NCBI GenBank assembly: GCA_022766165.1
Contig: QYLO01000001.1
Location: forward strand, 62,001-126,000
Reading direction: 5' to 3'
From: Candidatus Electrothrix gigas
GTDB taxonomy: Bacteria; Desulfobacterota; Desulfobulbia; Desulfobulbales; Desulfobulbaceae
DNA: 64,000 nucleotides
The position numbers were made by a program, and so were the translations under genes. The notes under the pieces are model-generated. The model was not told the DNA's origin. It did no database searches and saw nothing but the letters and a program-made list of their open reading frames with translations. This document shows, in pieces, positions 27,047 to 36,638 of the stretch. Each line of letters starts with the position of its first letter. Position 1 is the first letter of the stretch.

Positions 27047-27200
27047 ATAGCTCTATCTCGTACTACGGCCTAGCTCTATCTCAAAAAAAACATAGAGGCA
27101 TCTCATTTATGCGATAGAGGCATCTCGTCTTACGACATAGCGGTATCTCGTTTATGAGATAGAGGTATCTTTTTTACGACATAGAGGCATGAAAAGAAAC
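27047..27200. repeat. degenerate 22-bp tandem repeat array
   Basis: About seven units of 22-23 bp with the consensus ATAGAGGYATCTCGTTTAYGA plus one or two bases. Units start at 27047, 27070, 27092, 27114, 27137, 27159 and 27181 (the last partial). Units 1 and 2 read ATAGCTCTATCTC and CTAGCTCTATCTC. Several units contain a small stem such as ATCTC-GTTTAT-GAGAT. The array lies between repeat block copy 2 and the 3' end of the smaller ATPase gene. Confidence 0.85.
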
Positions 27201-27239
27201 AGTCTACCTCAATGCTGTTTGACACGGACAGGAGATGCG

Positions 27240-28265
27240 CTATTTTCCTATCAGTTTCAGAAGCCACTCTCCTGCGGCAGTCCATGTGAGCTGCCCGGTC
27301 AACAGCCCGTAAACCACCCCGACAAGCAGGGCTAAGAGAAGAAGAACCGATAGTATTTTCCCGATGTATCCCGCTGCCTCAGCTATTTTCTTCAGCGCAC
27401 CAAGGCCGCTGTCCAGCAGAGTCTTCAAGGACCGGGGCTTTGTCAGCACGCCTTCCTTTTTCAGCCGAGTATGCTCCTTGGCAAAGCGTTTTTTCGCCCA
27501 TGCAGTATTTTTCCTAAACTGCCGGGCCTCGACCAAGGCGGTTGCAGCCAGTTGGAGCAGATAGGGATGCCTGTTGCCCCATTGCCGGGCCAGCTTTTGA
27601 TCTCCTGGACTCAAGGCCGGGAAATTTTCACGCCCCGGTAAGGGCAGGTGTAACAGTTCCTCCACCTCCTCCTCACTGAACTCCCCTAACTCGACAACTT
27701 GACCCAGATTGAAAAAGTCCGAGGTCAGGTTCTGCTTGCCAGCATACACATCCAGGGGCTGACGACTGGAGAGAATGAACATCAACTGGCTGGCATTCAT
27801 GCAGCCGCGCAACTGGTCAAAAAAGCTGTCTGTAAACTGCTCGTTGTTCTTGAGCAGCACCTCAAACTCATCCAGACAAAAGACCGGCAGCAGGTTCTGA
27901 GCAAACAAGGTATCCAGTGCTGTTCTGAATTCCTTATAGCTTGTGGGCAGAGGAGAGCGTGCCAAGGCCCTGCCCAGAGCCTGATAAAAGTCGATCTCGT
28001 TGGACGGCATTTCGTCCTGCAGATCCAGATAGACCACAACAAAACGGTTCGGGCTGTCCACCCGCTGTTCCCAGGTCTGCAAGAAATGATAGAGCAAGGA
28101 AGACTTACCAATGCGCCGTTCCCCGATCACATTCACGCTCACCGGCTGAACCCCACTCATTCGCCCGGCAAGTATGCGTAGTTCCTCTTTTCGTCCGACA
28201 AATAAGCTGGGGTCTTTGATCATTGGCCCGGCAACAAAAGGGCTGAGGACACTGGACAAACTCAT
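27240..28265 (-). CDS. AAA/STAND-type ATPase with C-terminal membrane anchor
   Basis: A 341-residue protein opening with LFVGRKEELRILAGRM, as AAA_16/STAND ATPases do. Walker A GERRIGKSS is near residues 48-56, Walker B VFCLDEFEVLL near 121, and an SSRQPLDV sensor-like segment near 163. A helical lid includes WGNRHPYLLQLAA. One transmembrane helix (VLLLLALLVGVVYGLL, ~300-320) is close to the C-terminus. The core resembles the ATPase half of the 770-aa protein downstream, so the two may be paralogues working together. The start overlaps the ampG-like stop by 4 bp (ATGA), so it is translationally coupled to a muropeptide-type permease. Function unknown. Confidence 0.8.
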   Translation of the reverse strand: MSLSSVLSPFVAGPMIKDPSLFVGRKEELRILAGRMSGVQPVSVNVIGERRIGKSSLLYHFLQTWEQRVDSPNRFVVVYLDLQDEMPSNEIDFYQALGRALARSPLPTSYKEFRTALDTLFAQNLLPVFCLDEFEVLLKNNEQFTDSFFDQLRGCMNASQLMFILSSRQPLDVYAGKQNLTSDFFNLGQVVELGEFSEEEVEELLHLPLPGRENFPALSPGDQKLARQWGNRHPYLLQLAATALVEARQFRKNTAWAKKRFAKEHTRLKKEGVLTKPRSLKTLLDSGLGALKKIAEAAGYIGKILSVLLLLALLVGVVYGLLTGQLTWTAAGEWLLKLIGK

Positions 28266-29854
28266 TGCAACCTCTTTCCGGCTAGCCAGATCAGGACCAG
28301 CACTGGTATGCCCATCACAGCGGTGAGCAGAAAGAACTGCTGGTAGCCCCAGTTGCTGACCATCGTGCCAGAGTAACCACCGATGAGTTTAGGTAACAGG
28401 GTCATCAGGGAACTGAAGATGGCGTACTGCACAGCAGTAAAGGAGATATTGGTCAGGCTGGCTAAAAAGGCAACAAAGGCGGTGGTGGCAATGCCGCCGC
28501 TCAGGTTGTCTGCCGATATAACCAAATAGAGGAGTGGAACATTATTCCCTGCATTAGCCAGCAGCATAAAGAGCAGGTTGGTGGCACTGGAGAGCAGGGC
28601 GCCAAGAAAGAGAATCTTCATCACCCCGTAACGAACTGTCAGGGTGCCGCCAAGAAAGCCGCCCAGCAGGGTCATGAACAGGCCAAAGGTTTTGATCACG
28701 CTGGCAATGGTTGCCTTGGAAAAGCCCATGTCCTGATAAAAGACATTGGCAATTACTCCAAGGACAATATCGGAAATCCGGTAAAACCCCACCAAGACCA
28801 GGAGAAGCAGGGCTGTCTCTAGGCCGTAGCGTTTAAAGAAGTCAAGCACCGGGTTGATATAGGTCTGGGTGACCATGCTGCCGTCAACAAGGTTGTTCCT
28901 CATCAGGAGAATAGCGGTCAAAAGCGCGCAAAAAAGGGCGGCGATCAGGCGGGCTGCTTCTGCGAGAAAAGAGAGCAAAGGCCCTGAAGGCCCTGGAGTC
29001 TCAGGAGCGGTTGAGGTCAGTCCCCGGGCCATGCCGTTGAACATGTTTACTGTATCACTGGTCAGGAAAAAAACCGTTATAAAAGCTGCAACCGTGCAGG
29101 CAAAGAGCAAGAGAAAGCGGAGATAATAGCTGGCCGGATAATCGTAATTTTTAACATTGGTTGCAGGCTCTGGAATGAGCAGAGTGGTTGCCACGCCAAC
29201 AAGCATAACAGCGGCCATACAGAGATAGCTGTACTGCCAGGCTGCATAGCTATACACCTCTTTGCTGGTTCCGAACCAGGAGGCCAGATACAGAGCGCCT
29301 GCCCCGGCAACCAGCATACCTATCCGATAACCGGCAATATAGGTTGAGGAGAGCAGAGCCTGCATCTCTTCTGGTGCGCATTCGATGCGATAGGCGTCAA
29401 TGACTATATCCTGAGTGGCTGAAGAAAACCCGAGCATGACCGCTGCTAAGGCCATGTAGACCAAGCTGCTGTGTCCGGCTGCCGGGTTGGTCAGGGCCAT
29501 CAGGCAAATAGCAGTAATAACTGCTCCCTGGGCTAACAGCAGCCAGCCCCGCCTTCGCCCCAATCTTTTGGTAAGAAAGGGCAGAGGCAGGGTATCTACC
29601 AACGGGGCCCAGACAAATTTAAAGGAATAGCCCAGAGCGGCCCAGCTAAAAAAGGTGACAGCGGAACGACTCACCCCGGCCTCCCGCAGCCAAAGAGAGA
29701 GACTGGAGAAGATCAGTAGGATGGGGATTCCAGCGGAAAAGCCAAAAAAGAGCATGGTAATGACTCTGGGATGGAACCAAGCTCGTATGGTTTGTTGCCA
29801 GTTTTTTTCAGTATCTTCTGTTGGTGGGGAAAGGGTTGTCTCTTGATTCATCAT
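28262..29854 (-). CDS. ampG: AmpG-like MFS permease
   Basis: A 530-residue major facilitator protein with about 12-14 hydrophobic segments. The start resembles AmpG: RVITMLFFGFSAGIPILLIFSSL, then LGYSFKFVWAPLVDTLPLPFLTKRLGRRRGWLL (AmpG signature-like loop with RRRGW), ATQDIVIDAYRIE, and YRISDIVLGVIANVFYQDMGFSK. AmpG imports anhydro-muropeptides for cell-wall recycling; the end product here is inferred by family only. Its stop overlaps the smaller ATPase start by 4 bp and its start overlaps the deaminase stop by 4 bp. Deaminase-ampG-ATPase thus form a tight operon. Confidence 0.88.
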   Translation of the reverse strand: MMNQETTLSPPTEDTEKNWQQTIRAWFHPRVITMLFFGFSAGIPILLIFSSLSLWLREAGVSRSAVTFFSWAALGYSFKFVWAPLVDTLPLPFLTKRLGRRRGWLLLAQGAVITAICLMALTNPAAGHSSLVYMALAAVMLGFSSATQDIVIDAYRIECAPEEMQALLSSTYIAGYRIGMLVAGAGALYLASWFGTSKEVYSYAAWQYSYLCMAAVMLVGVATTLLIPEPATNVKNYDYPASYYLRFLLLFACTVAAFITVFFLTSDTVNMFNGMARGLTSTAPETPGPSGPLLSFLAEAARLIAALFCALLTAILLMRNNLVDGSMVTQTYINPVLDFFKRYGLETALLLLVLVGFYRISDIVLGVIANVFYQDMGFSKATIASVIKTFGLFMTLLGGFLGGTLTVRYGVMKILFLGALLSSATNLLFMLLANAGNNVPLLYLVISADNLSGGIATTAFVAFLASLTNISFTAVQYAIFSSLMTLLPKLIGGYSGTMVSNWGYQQFFLLTAVMGIPVLVLIWLAGKRLQ

Positions 29855-30408
29855 ATCATCTCATTTATTTTGATACCATCTTGGTATTGAGTCTGGTATT
29901 GAGTCAGGGTGTAGTCAGCAAGCAGACTGTTTTGCCAATAGGAATATTTTTGGAAGAACTCCCCAAACAGGCGTAAGCTTTCCCAACGCAGGACATCTGG
30001 AACGAGTTCAACCTCAGCCTGCATATCCTGATACAGCGGGGCAAGTTGGTTGAAAGGAAGACTGGTTCCGCCACCCATCACGTCCTCATAAGCCCAGACA
30101 ATACGGCGCACCCCGGAAAGGAGCAAGGTTGTATAGCACATCAGGCAGGGTTCCATAGTGGAATAGACTGTGATGTTTCGGCAGTCCGTTGCAGGATACT
30201 CGGCCAGCAAGGCACGCAACGTCACCATCTCGGCATGATCGATCTCATTGCCTCCAGCCCCTTCGCTGTTGCGCCGACGCCCGCTTTGGATGATTGTACT
30301 GTTCCGAACCAGCACACAGCCCACGGGGAACTCTCCGTCTTCCAAAGCCAACCGGGCTTGATCCAGGGCATGGCGCATAAAGTGTTCATCAGTTTCTGTT
30401 ATTTGCAT
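29851..30408 (-). CDS. zinc-dependent nucleoside/nucleobase deaminase (CMP/dCMP deaminase fold)
   Basis: A 185-residue protein with the cytidine-deaminase-fold zinc site: HAEM near residue 58 (His ligand and proton-shuttling Glu) and EPCLMC near residue 87 (two Cys ligands). GEFPVGCVLVRN lies near the N-terminus. It resembles guanine deaminase and TadA-type enzymes rather than CMP deaminase. Residues ~130-185 add a C-terminal extension with RWESLRLFGEFFQKYSYWQ. It is the first gene of a coupled group with the AmpG-like permease and an ATPase. The substrate cannot be settled from sequence. Confidence 0.87.
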   Translation of the reverse strand: MQITETDEHFMRHALDQARLALEDGEFPVGCVLVRNSTIIQSGRRRNSEGAGGNEIDHAEMVTLRALLAEYPATDCRNITVYSTMEPCLMCYTTLLLSGVRRIVWAYEDVMGGGTSLPFNQLAPLYQDMQAEVELVPDVLRWESLRLFGEFFQKYSYWQNSLLADYTLTQYQTQYQDGIKINEMI

Positions 30409-30442
30409 ATTGTTTTGTAGTACTCTGGTACGCTATTTGATA

Positions 30443-31696
30443 TCAAAGGGATCTCCCAAAATACAGCACAGACTTAGGAATCACCGTACCGCCTGGTATC
30501 TGGACCCAGTCATGCTGCCGATCCTTAAAGGGTAAAAAGACTAAAGATGACGAGAGAACTTGCGGTTGCAGAGCAGGCAGGTAGGGATAAATCTTTCGTT
30601 TATTTGTTGCTGACTCAGCCAAAACTACCTTGAGCGACTGTTTGGCTTCACTCAGGGGCAGGGTGACCGGATACATATTGGGTAGAACCTGCATCTCCTT
30701 TTCCTGCTGTTCCTGGGTCAGACGCCATTGGCTGACTGTTGCCTGTTTTGCCGTGCGAAGAAAGATCTTAGGACGAAGCTTAAAGGCTGGTATCCAGAAC
30801 TGCATGGTTTGTTTTTCCCATGCCTTGCGGGGAACTAAGGGTTGATTGGTTCGGCGGATAAAGTCGGCAAAACTCTGAATTTCAACAGCAGCAAGATGAA
30901 CGTTGAGCCGCCAAAAAGGCAGGTAAAGGGCTGTCTCAGGGGGGCCAAGAAACACTGTACAGGCTGTTTGCCTCAGTCCGTTTTTGCCGATTCTCCAGGC
31001 GGTGTTACAGTTGGAACAGGTTAAAACCAGACAGTCACCTTCTCCGTCCAGATTCCAGCCACAGCGAGGGCAAAGCGTGGCAAGAAATTTCATCTGCCAG
31101 CTTGGGTTGAACTGGATACTGTGCAGGGCCTCAAGAGCAGCAGCATCAGCATTGACCAGTGGTTTGCCAAGAACAGCATCAAAGACCCTATCCTCACGAG
31201 GAAATAGGGGGAGGTAAATATAACTGAGCGTTTCTCCAATATAGGCACGATGATACAGTGCAGCGTGTTCTTTCCGAGAGAGCGACTGAATCATAGCTGC
31301 TTTTTTCAGAATATGTTGTATGTTGACTGCAAGAGGAAGAAAACGGCCCCTGGTTTGCCTGTGGATACGAGTCAGTTTCATTACCTGGGGACGAAGCCCG
31401 AGAGAGGGGGGCAGCCCCGGATGCGGGCAACCGTCTTGGGTGGTGTCCAGCACCTTATAGGAAATACCGAATTCACTCACTGTAAAGATGTTGCCCTTAA
31501 AGCGAAGATAGGGGACGTACAGCATTCGATCCTGTTTATCTGGTGTCACCCGGTTGGGAAGGGCATAGCGGAAGGCCCCGGCAACTTGAAGAAAACTCTT
31601 TACCTTGCAATAGGGACAGGTGAGCAGGCGGTCTTCCACTGACAGGGTGACAGAACCGCCGCATTGGGGGCAGGGTTGTTCAACTTGAATATTCAT
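30443..31696 (-). CDS. uncharacterised protein with two zinc ribbons
   Basis: I do not recognise a named family. The 417-residue protein has an N-terminal zinc ribbon (CPQCGG ... LLTCPYCKVKS, residues ~9-37) and a second ribbon mid-protein (LCPRCGWNLDGEG ... LTCSNCNTAW, ~210-240). The segments between are beta-rich, with repeated YLPF/YVPYLRF-type strands (VPYLRFKG, LYLPFWRL, VFLPFKD). There is no signal peptide or membrane helix. Repeated strands after each ribbon suggest internal duplication. It could act as a nucleic-acid or protein adaptor, but no function is supported. Same strand as the deaminase operon, 34 bp upstream of the deaminase start. Confidence 0.72.
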   Translation of the reverse strand: MNIQVEQPCPQCGGSVTLSVEDRLLTCPYCKVKSFLQVAGAFRYALPNRVTPDKQDRMLYVPYLRFKGNIFTVSEFGISYKVLDTTQDGCPHPGLPPSLGLRPQVMKLTRIHRQTRGRFLPLAVNIQHILKKAAMIQSLSRKEHAALYHRAYIGETLSYIYLPLFPREDRVFDAVLGKPLVNADAAALEALHSIQFNPSWQMKFLATLCPRCGWNLDGEGDCLVLTCSNCNTAWRIGKNGLRQTACTVFLGPPETALYLPFWRLNVHLAAVEIQSFADFIRRTNQPLVPRKAWEKQTMQFWIPAFKLRPKIFLRTAKQATVSQWRLTQEQQEKEMQVLPNMYPVTLPLSEAKQSLKVVLAESATNKRKIYPYLPALQPQVLSSSLVFLPFKDRQHDWVQIPGGTVIPKSVLYFGRSL

Positions 31697-31757
31697 GCTT
31701 ATGGCCTTATAGAAAGATAACGTATCTTGACCTATCGTTACTGACCTTTAGTTACAC

Positions 31758-34700
31758 CTATCCCTGCTCATTTTCTGTTTTGAGATACTGCGACAGAACA
31801 GTAAACATTTCCTTTTCATTAAATGGCTTGCCAATATGTTCATTCATGCCTGCGGCCTTGCTTTTTTCCTGATCAGTGGACAGAACATTTGCCGTTAAAG
31901 CAATAATCGGGAGGTTCTGATGCTGCGGAAGTTTGCGAATCTCCTGACTGGCTGTGTAGCCATCCATAACCGGCATCTGGATATCCATGAGAACCCAGTC
32001 AAAACTCGAAACACTGGAGTTACGCAGTATCTCCACGGCTTCAGCGCCGTTATGTGCCACTGTCACAGTGATTCCCTTCCGAACAAGAAGGAGTTTTGCC
32101 AACTCCTGGTTGAGTTCATTATCTTCTACAAGCAAGATCTTGCTTCCTTCAAAGTTGATTACTTCTGACTTATTACCATCTTTTTCCTTTTTCAGTTGTT
32201 CTCTTGAGCAGGCAACAAAGGGCAGCGTGAAATAAAAACGTGAGCCTTGACCAATATCACTTTCAAGCCAGATGGTGCCGCCCATCATTTCCACTAACCG
32301 TTTACTGATAGAGAGACCAAGGCCGGTTCCTCCAAACTTTCGGGTTGTGGAGCTATCAGCCTGACAAAATGAGCGAAAAAGTTTGCTTTGCTGTTGGGAC
32401 GTCATACCAATGCCGGTATCTGCAATGCAGAACTCTAAGAAAACGATTTCATCTTGCTGATGACGCAGTCGTTTCACGCTTACCTTTACACTGCCCCTGC
32501 TGGTGAATTTTACCGCATTATTCCCCAGATTAATCAGGATTTGTCCCAGCCGTAACGGGTCACCTTTGAGCTTTTCAGGTACATTTTTTGCAATATCAAC
32601 CTCAAGTTTTAATCCTTTTTCTGTGGCCTTGAGTTCAATAATATTTGTAAAATTTTCAAAAACCTTTTCAAGACGAAAGACAATGCTCTCAACTTCAAGT
32701 TTTCCTGCCTCTATTTTAGAGAAATCAAGAATGTCATTAATAATGCCAAGAAGCGATTCAGCAGAACTGTAGACCTTTTCAATGTAGTTTTTCTGTTCTG
32801 CATCAAGCGATGTTTCTAAGGCCAAGCTCGACATGCCAAGAATTGCATTCATTGGCGTTCGGATTTCATGGCTCATATTGGCAAGAAATTCTGATTTTGC
32901 CTGATTGGCTGCTTCAGCACGCTGTTGAGCCTCTGCCAGCTTTTCGGTAATATACTCATATTCAGTGATATCTTCCAAAATACCGTTGATAGCAAACAGG
33001 GTTCCATCCTTATTATACACCGGATGAGAGGAGAGCCGGATAGTGCGGAGTTCTCCATCAGGATGGCGAAACTGCATATCATGTTGAATAAACTTGACCT
33101 TACCCTCTTTTATTCTGGAAATATGAAAGCGTCGTTGATCCAGGGATTCTGGAAGCCAGTCAATAATTTCGCTCCAAGGTATCTCTGCTACCTCTGTTTT
33201 GTCCTCTTGGTTGTGTTCTGAAACGCAACCAAAAACCGAACAGAGACTGTCGCTGGCATAGGTCCACACCTCTTTTTCTGGATCTTGACTAAAGACGACA
33301 AATTTATCCCCGATGTTCTCAACAAGCCTTTGGTATTTTTCCTGATTTTCTTTGAGTTGCCGTTCTTTTCTCTGTCGATCCGTAATATCATGAACGACTT
33401 GGAGTATGACAGGGCCTGCGTCATCTTCTGTGAATTTTGTCGAAGTAATTTCAAGGATTCTCTCATCATCGCTCGTTGGAAGAGAGCAAACAGCTTTTTC
33501 TTGGGCAATGGCATCCTTGACATACACACAGTTCCAAGGAATTTGTTGTCTATCTGTCCTCTCTGTAAAAAAATCGCAGTGCCTGCCTGTCATGTCGCCA
33601 AACCAGTCAATCAGCACCTGATTCATGTAGCTTATCTTCTGCTCAGAGTCTATGATAATAAGCCCTTCGCCGACCTGAGAAAGGGCATTGATAATGGCTG
33701 AGGATCGGGCCTGAGCAGCATCAAGGTCGCTGTTTGCTTTTTTTAGCGCAGTGAGTTGATCGTTGAGCAGAGCAGTACGCTCACGGACTTGTTGCTCAAG
33801 GCTTGTATTGGCCACCCGGAGCCGCTCTTCGGTCTTGAACAGCATGTATAAGGCAAGGCAACCAGCAAGAAAAAGAAAGAACGTGACCGTAAAAATTTTT
33901 ATGCGGATATTGAGGATGATATTGGAAAGTTCCTGGCTGTCCATATAGGAGACTACCTTCCAGAGATAGTTGTCTGCTGTGTGATGTAATACATGGGTAC
34001 CACCAGCCCCGCCACCTGTATAGATGCCGTCTAGGGGATACACCGTACTCCAGACCCATAATCCGTCGTTATTGCGTAAGGTTCCTTTTTCCTTTTGTTC
34101 GATTTCTTGCCATGCTGTTGGAAAAAGATTTTTTAATCTCATATTCTTGAGGTTGAACATGAAACCCCATTCTTGGGCAGCATTTGGACTGACAAGCCAA
34201 TAGCCCTCTCTATTTAAAAGAGAGATATGGCTTTTTATTGCAGAAGTCGTTGCAAGAAAGTTGTTCAGCATATATCTTGCAGTATAGTTAAGTATCAAGA
34301 TACCGTTTTGTTCTCCTGTACGCTTGGCAAGCGGGGTGGCAATGCGAATTGTTGGTTTAAAGGGATATTCAACCTGTCCTCGTTCGATATTGAGGTCAAG
34401 GGGTGAGATAAAAATTTCTCCTAAAGAGAGCTGAAGAGTATCCTTTACATAATAACGGTCCCGTTTATTCTGCAAACGATCTGTTGCTGTCTTGTAAGGT
34501 CCGTCAGACCCAAAATCAACCCGGACACGTTCCATCCCTGTTGTATCAATCCAGCGGATCTGATCATAAACGCCTTTGATCCTGGAAAAATGGATAAAAT
34601 TTTCAGCAAGTTTTTCCAGATTCTCTGGAGAAGGATCTGTTATTTGATCAATCAAACTTTTTTGACCAGCAAGGTAGAGAAGATCCCTTGAAATTTGATT

Positions 34701-34898
34701 CAGGTTATAGGAGAGGATACCTATCCCTTGCCCAACATAAAAGGTATCCTGATTAATTAGTTGGTTCATCTTATTTCTTTCTGTAACGTTGCCGTAAAAA
34801 AATGCCCCTGTAAGCAGGAGAAGAGTCAGCGGAATAAGACGTTTAAGCAGGAGGAAGTGTTGCCTTTTAGATGGTATTTTTTCGAGTCTTTTCTGCAT
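31758..34898 (-). CDS. hybrid sensor histidine kinase with Cache-like sensor, two PAS domains and receiver
   Basis: A membrane sensor kinase of 1,046 residues. Two membrane helices (~20-35 and ~335-355) flank a ~300-residue periplasmic double-Cache-like domain ([18 protein letters not shown], ..[15 protein letters not shown]). A short coiled coil and two PAS domains follow ([18 protein letters not shown]; and one beginning [17 protein letters not shown] with a PAC segment). The HisKA helix has phospho-His in [14 protein letters not shown], and the HATPase domain has N, G1 and G2 boxes ([24 protein letters not shown]). The C-terminal receiver has LLVEDNELN, Asp in [14 protein letters not shown] and Lys in HIGKPF. 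No HPt domain is attached, so phosphotransfer to a separate regulator is expected. No response regulator lies nearby. Confidence 0.92.
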   Translation of the reverse strand: MQKRLEKIPSKRQHFLLLKRLIPLTLLLLTGAFFYGNVTERNKMNQLINQDTFYVGQGIGILSYNLNQISRDLLYLAGQKSLIDQITDPSPENLEKLAENFIHFSRIKGVYDQIRWIDTTGMERVRVDFGSDGPYKTATDRLQNKRDRYYVKDTLQLSLGEIFISPLDLNIERGQVEYPFKPTIRIATPLAKRTGEQNGILILNYTARYMLNNFLATTSAIKSHISLLNREGYWLVSPNAAQEWGFMFNLKNMRLKNLFPTAWQEIEQKEKGTLRNNDGLWVWSTVYPLDGIYTGGGAGGTHVLHHTADNYLWKVVSYMDSQELSNIILNIRIKIFTVTFFLFLAGCLALYMLFKTEERLRVANTSLEQQVRERTALLNDQLTALKKANSDLDAAQARSSAIINALSQVGEGLIIIDSEQKISYMNQVLIDWFGDMTGRHCDFFTERTDRQQIPWNCVYVKDAIAQEKAVCSLPTSDDERILEITSTKFTEDDAGPVILQVVHDITDRQRKERQLKENQEKYQRLVENIGDKFVVFSQDPEKEVWTYASDSLCSVFGCVSEHNQEDKTEVAEIPWSEIIDWLPESLDQRRFHISRIKEGKVKFIQHDMQFRHPDGELRTIRLSSHPVYNKDGTLFAINGILEDITEYEYITEKLAEAQQRAEAANQAKSEFLANMSHEIRTPMNAILGMSSLALETSLDAEQKNYIEKVYSSAESLLGIINDILDFSKIEAGKLEVESIVFRLEKVFENFTNIIELKATEKGLKLEVDIAKNVPEKLKGDPLRLGQILINLGNNAVKFTSRGSVKVSVKRLRHQQDEIVFLEFCIADTGIGMTSQQQSKLFRSFCQADSSTTRKFGGTGLGLSISKRLVEMMGGTIWLESDIGQGSRFYFTLPFVACSREQLKKEKDGNKSEVINFEGSKILLVEDNELNQELAKLLLVRKGITVTVAHNGAEAVEILRNSSVSSFDWVLMDIQMPVMDGYTASQEIRKLPQHQNLPIIALTANVLSTDQEKSKAAGMNEHIGKPFNEKEMFTVLSQYLKTENEQG

Positions 34899-35573
34899 TA
34901 CGTTTTTTGAAGAGCATCTGTGCTGAGGATCATTTTTATGAAAGATATTCTTTTCGATTTTTCAAAGAATGACAAAATAAGATAAGACACCGGAGTATGT
35001 CATGCTTTTGTCTTACTCGTCAATAGAATTTTTGATTCTTCTGCAAGTTGTTGCAGGTGTTGCCTACCTTAAAGCCCAAAGGAGGGTTAGCCAGGTTAAA
35101 AATCGGGCTGCTCAATGACAACTGGAAGGCCGAGACCCTGACTGGGGTCATGACAGTCTACAAGGGTCTAAAACATTGAGGCTTGGATCAACAGGGTCAT
35201 TTCTGATTTGCTGCTGTGATGAAATATTTCTTGAAGTATTTTTTCGCTTTTTTTAAAAAAAACTATAACTTAAATTTAAGTTAGCTCTAAAAGGATAAAT
35301 AACCTTCTTGAATTTCTTTCTCTATGTTAATATGTTAAAAGTAACCTGTAACTATTAATTCACTGTAATTCACATTAACAAGTTCTGTTTCAGCCTGTAG
35401 CCGGGATAACAAGACATGAAAGTTGACTGATCGACTTGATCAACTTGAGCGAGTTATCGGCCATCTTCCATTAACACCCACTCCGTCATCCTCGTAGGAG
35501 TAAAATACAACTTGAAAATTGTCGGTTGACTCAAGAGGTCATCAGTCATTTTCATACCAAAAGGAGAAATATT
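34899..35573. other. long non-coding region with an 18-bp perfect palindrome
   Basis: No gene seen in 675 bp between the divergent sensor kinase and the GSVK-repeat gene. A perfect 18-bp palindrome TAACTTAAATTTAAGTTA lies at 35266-35283, close to the middle of the region. Near 35400-35460 are TTGACTGATCGACTTGATC-type short repeats. The 35080-35180 stretch has several GC-rich segments that could fold, but I could not match a known riboswitch. Confidence 0.4.
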
Positions 35574-36638
35574 ATGAAGTCGTATGTATTCGGCATCGGA
35601 ATAACTGTTCTGCTGCTCTGTTTCACCAGTTCTGTATCAGCTGAGTTGCTTGGTATGTCCTCAATTAGGGAAATCGAAACTGTACGGGTAACAACCCAAA
35701 CAGTAGTAAAAAGCTGGACAAGTCAGTATAAAATTTCTGTTCGAGTTAAAAATAAAACCCGGATTAAGCTTTCCTCCAGGATGCTCAGGCAGGCTATGCT
35801 CAACAACGCTGTTGCGGGCGATTTCGTTACCACCGTAAGAGGGGGCGGTAGGATCGAGAGGAAACATCTCAGAGGTTGTCGTAATATTTCTTCTGAGCTT
35901 TCAGGGTCTATAAGATATTTTAGAACAGGACAGTTTCAAAGGGTTAGGACGGTTCTTGTCAGGGTGCAAGAGATAACCAGGGTTCAACCTCGACCGCTAA
36001 GATTAGCCGTTGTTCTTAAGAGATTTCAAAAGATTAAGACAGAGCTTCCGGCAACTGTAAAGCTCAAGGGAAGCATGAAGGAAGTTACTGAGAAGGTTGA
36101 CAAGGCAGGATCAAAAGGAAAGGGTTCGGTTAAAGGATCCGTTAAGGGTTCAGTTAAAGGATCCGTTAAGGGTTCCGTTAAAGGATCTGTCAAGGGATCA
36201 AGCGGAACAACACCCACCCCACCACCTACTCCTCCACAGCCACCCATAGTCAACCCCTGTATGGATAATCCAGAATTATGTGCAAGTACACTTGGAATTG
36301 ATGTAACGCAACTAACCAACATAACAAACGTGAATCAAATTAATTGGTCTGTTATAAGTCAGACAACCGTTAATTGGAGCGTTATTAAGGTGGTAGAAAA
36401 TATCAATTGGGATATACGAATTGATTCAAGTGGAATAATTGACTTCAAAGGAATGGGATGCACAGGAGATCCTGGTATGTCCTGTTATACTTGTTACAAT
36501 GGAATATTGGCCTCTTTAGCAGGTATACCCTGTGACGATGGTCGGTCAAACACAGAAAATGATACCTGTAGTAGTTCTGGTATCTGTGTAGGTCAACCAG
36601 TTCTTAGTCCGATAGTTCCTCCCAATCCTCCCTACTAA
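35574..36638 (+). CDS. secreted protein with GSVK tandem repeat, proline linker and Cys-rich tail
   Basis: A 354-residue protein of unknown family; AAAGGAG lies 7 nt before the ATG. Layout: signal peptide (GIGITVLLLCFTSSVSA); a basic, beta-strand-like domain rich in Arg, Lys and Val (~25-165, pI clearly high); six perfect GSVK units (residues 184-207); a proline hinge TPTPPPTPPQPP; a domain with NINWSVI-type repeats (WSVISQTTVNWSVIKVVENINW); and a C-terminal Cys-rich part (CTGDPGMSCYTCYNG, then CDDGRSNTENDTCSSSGIC), which looks like disulfide-stabilised EGF-like units. Surface exposure and polyanion binding by the basic half are plausible from composition. Single gene. Confidence 0.72.
   Translation: MKSYVFGIGITVLLLCFTSSVSAELLGMSSIREIETVRVTTQTVVKSWTSQYKISVRVKNKTRIKLSSRMLRQAMLNNAVAGDFVTTVRGGGRIERKHLRGCRNISSELSGSIRYFRTGQFQRVRTVLVRVQEITRVQPRPLRLAVVLKRFQKIKTELPATVKLKGSMKEVTEKVDKAGSKGKGSVKGSVKGSVKGSVKGSVKGSVKGSSGTTPTPPPTPPQPPIVNPCMDNPELCASTLGIDVTQLTNITNVNQINWSVISQTTVNWSVIKVVENINWDIRIDSSGIIDFKGMGCTGDPGMSCYTCYNGILASLAGIPCDDGRSNTENDTCSSSGICVGQPVLSPIVPPNPPY
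36123..36194 (+). repeat. 12-bp coding tandem repeat (GSVK x6)
   Basis: Six in-frame 12-bp units, alternating GGTTCNGTTAAA and GGATCYGTYAAG, so a 24-bp higher-order unit is visible. Length change by slippage would keep the frame and alter only the number of GSVK units. Confidence 0.93.

Noticed and set aside
27047-27200. CRISPR array
   Set aside because: The units are contiguous 22-23 bp repeats without unique spacers, the sequence is degenerate and no cas gene is nearby.
35060-35200. Possible riboswitch in the leader of the GSVK-repeat gene
   Set aside because: GC-rich segments could pair, but no known riboswitch core (such as the c-di-GMP or cobalamin type) could be matched by eye.
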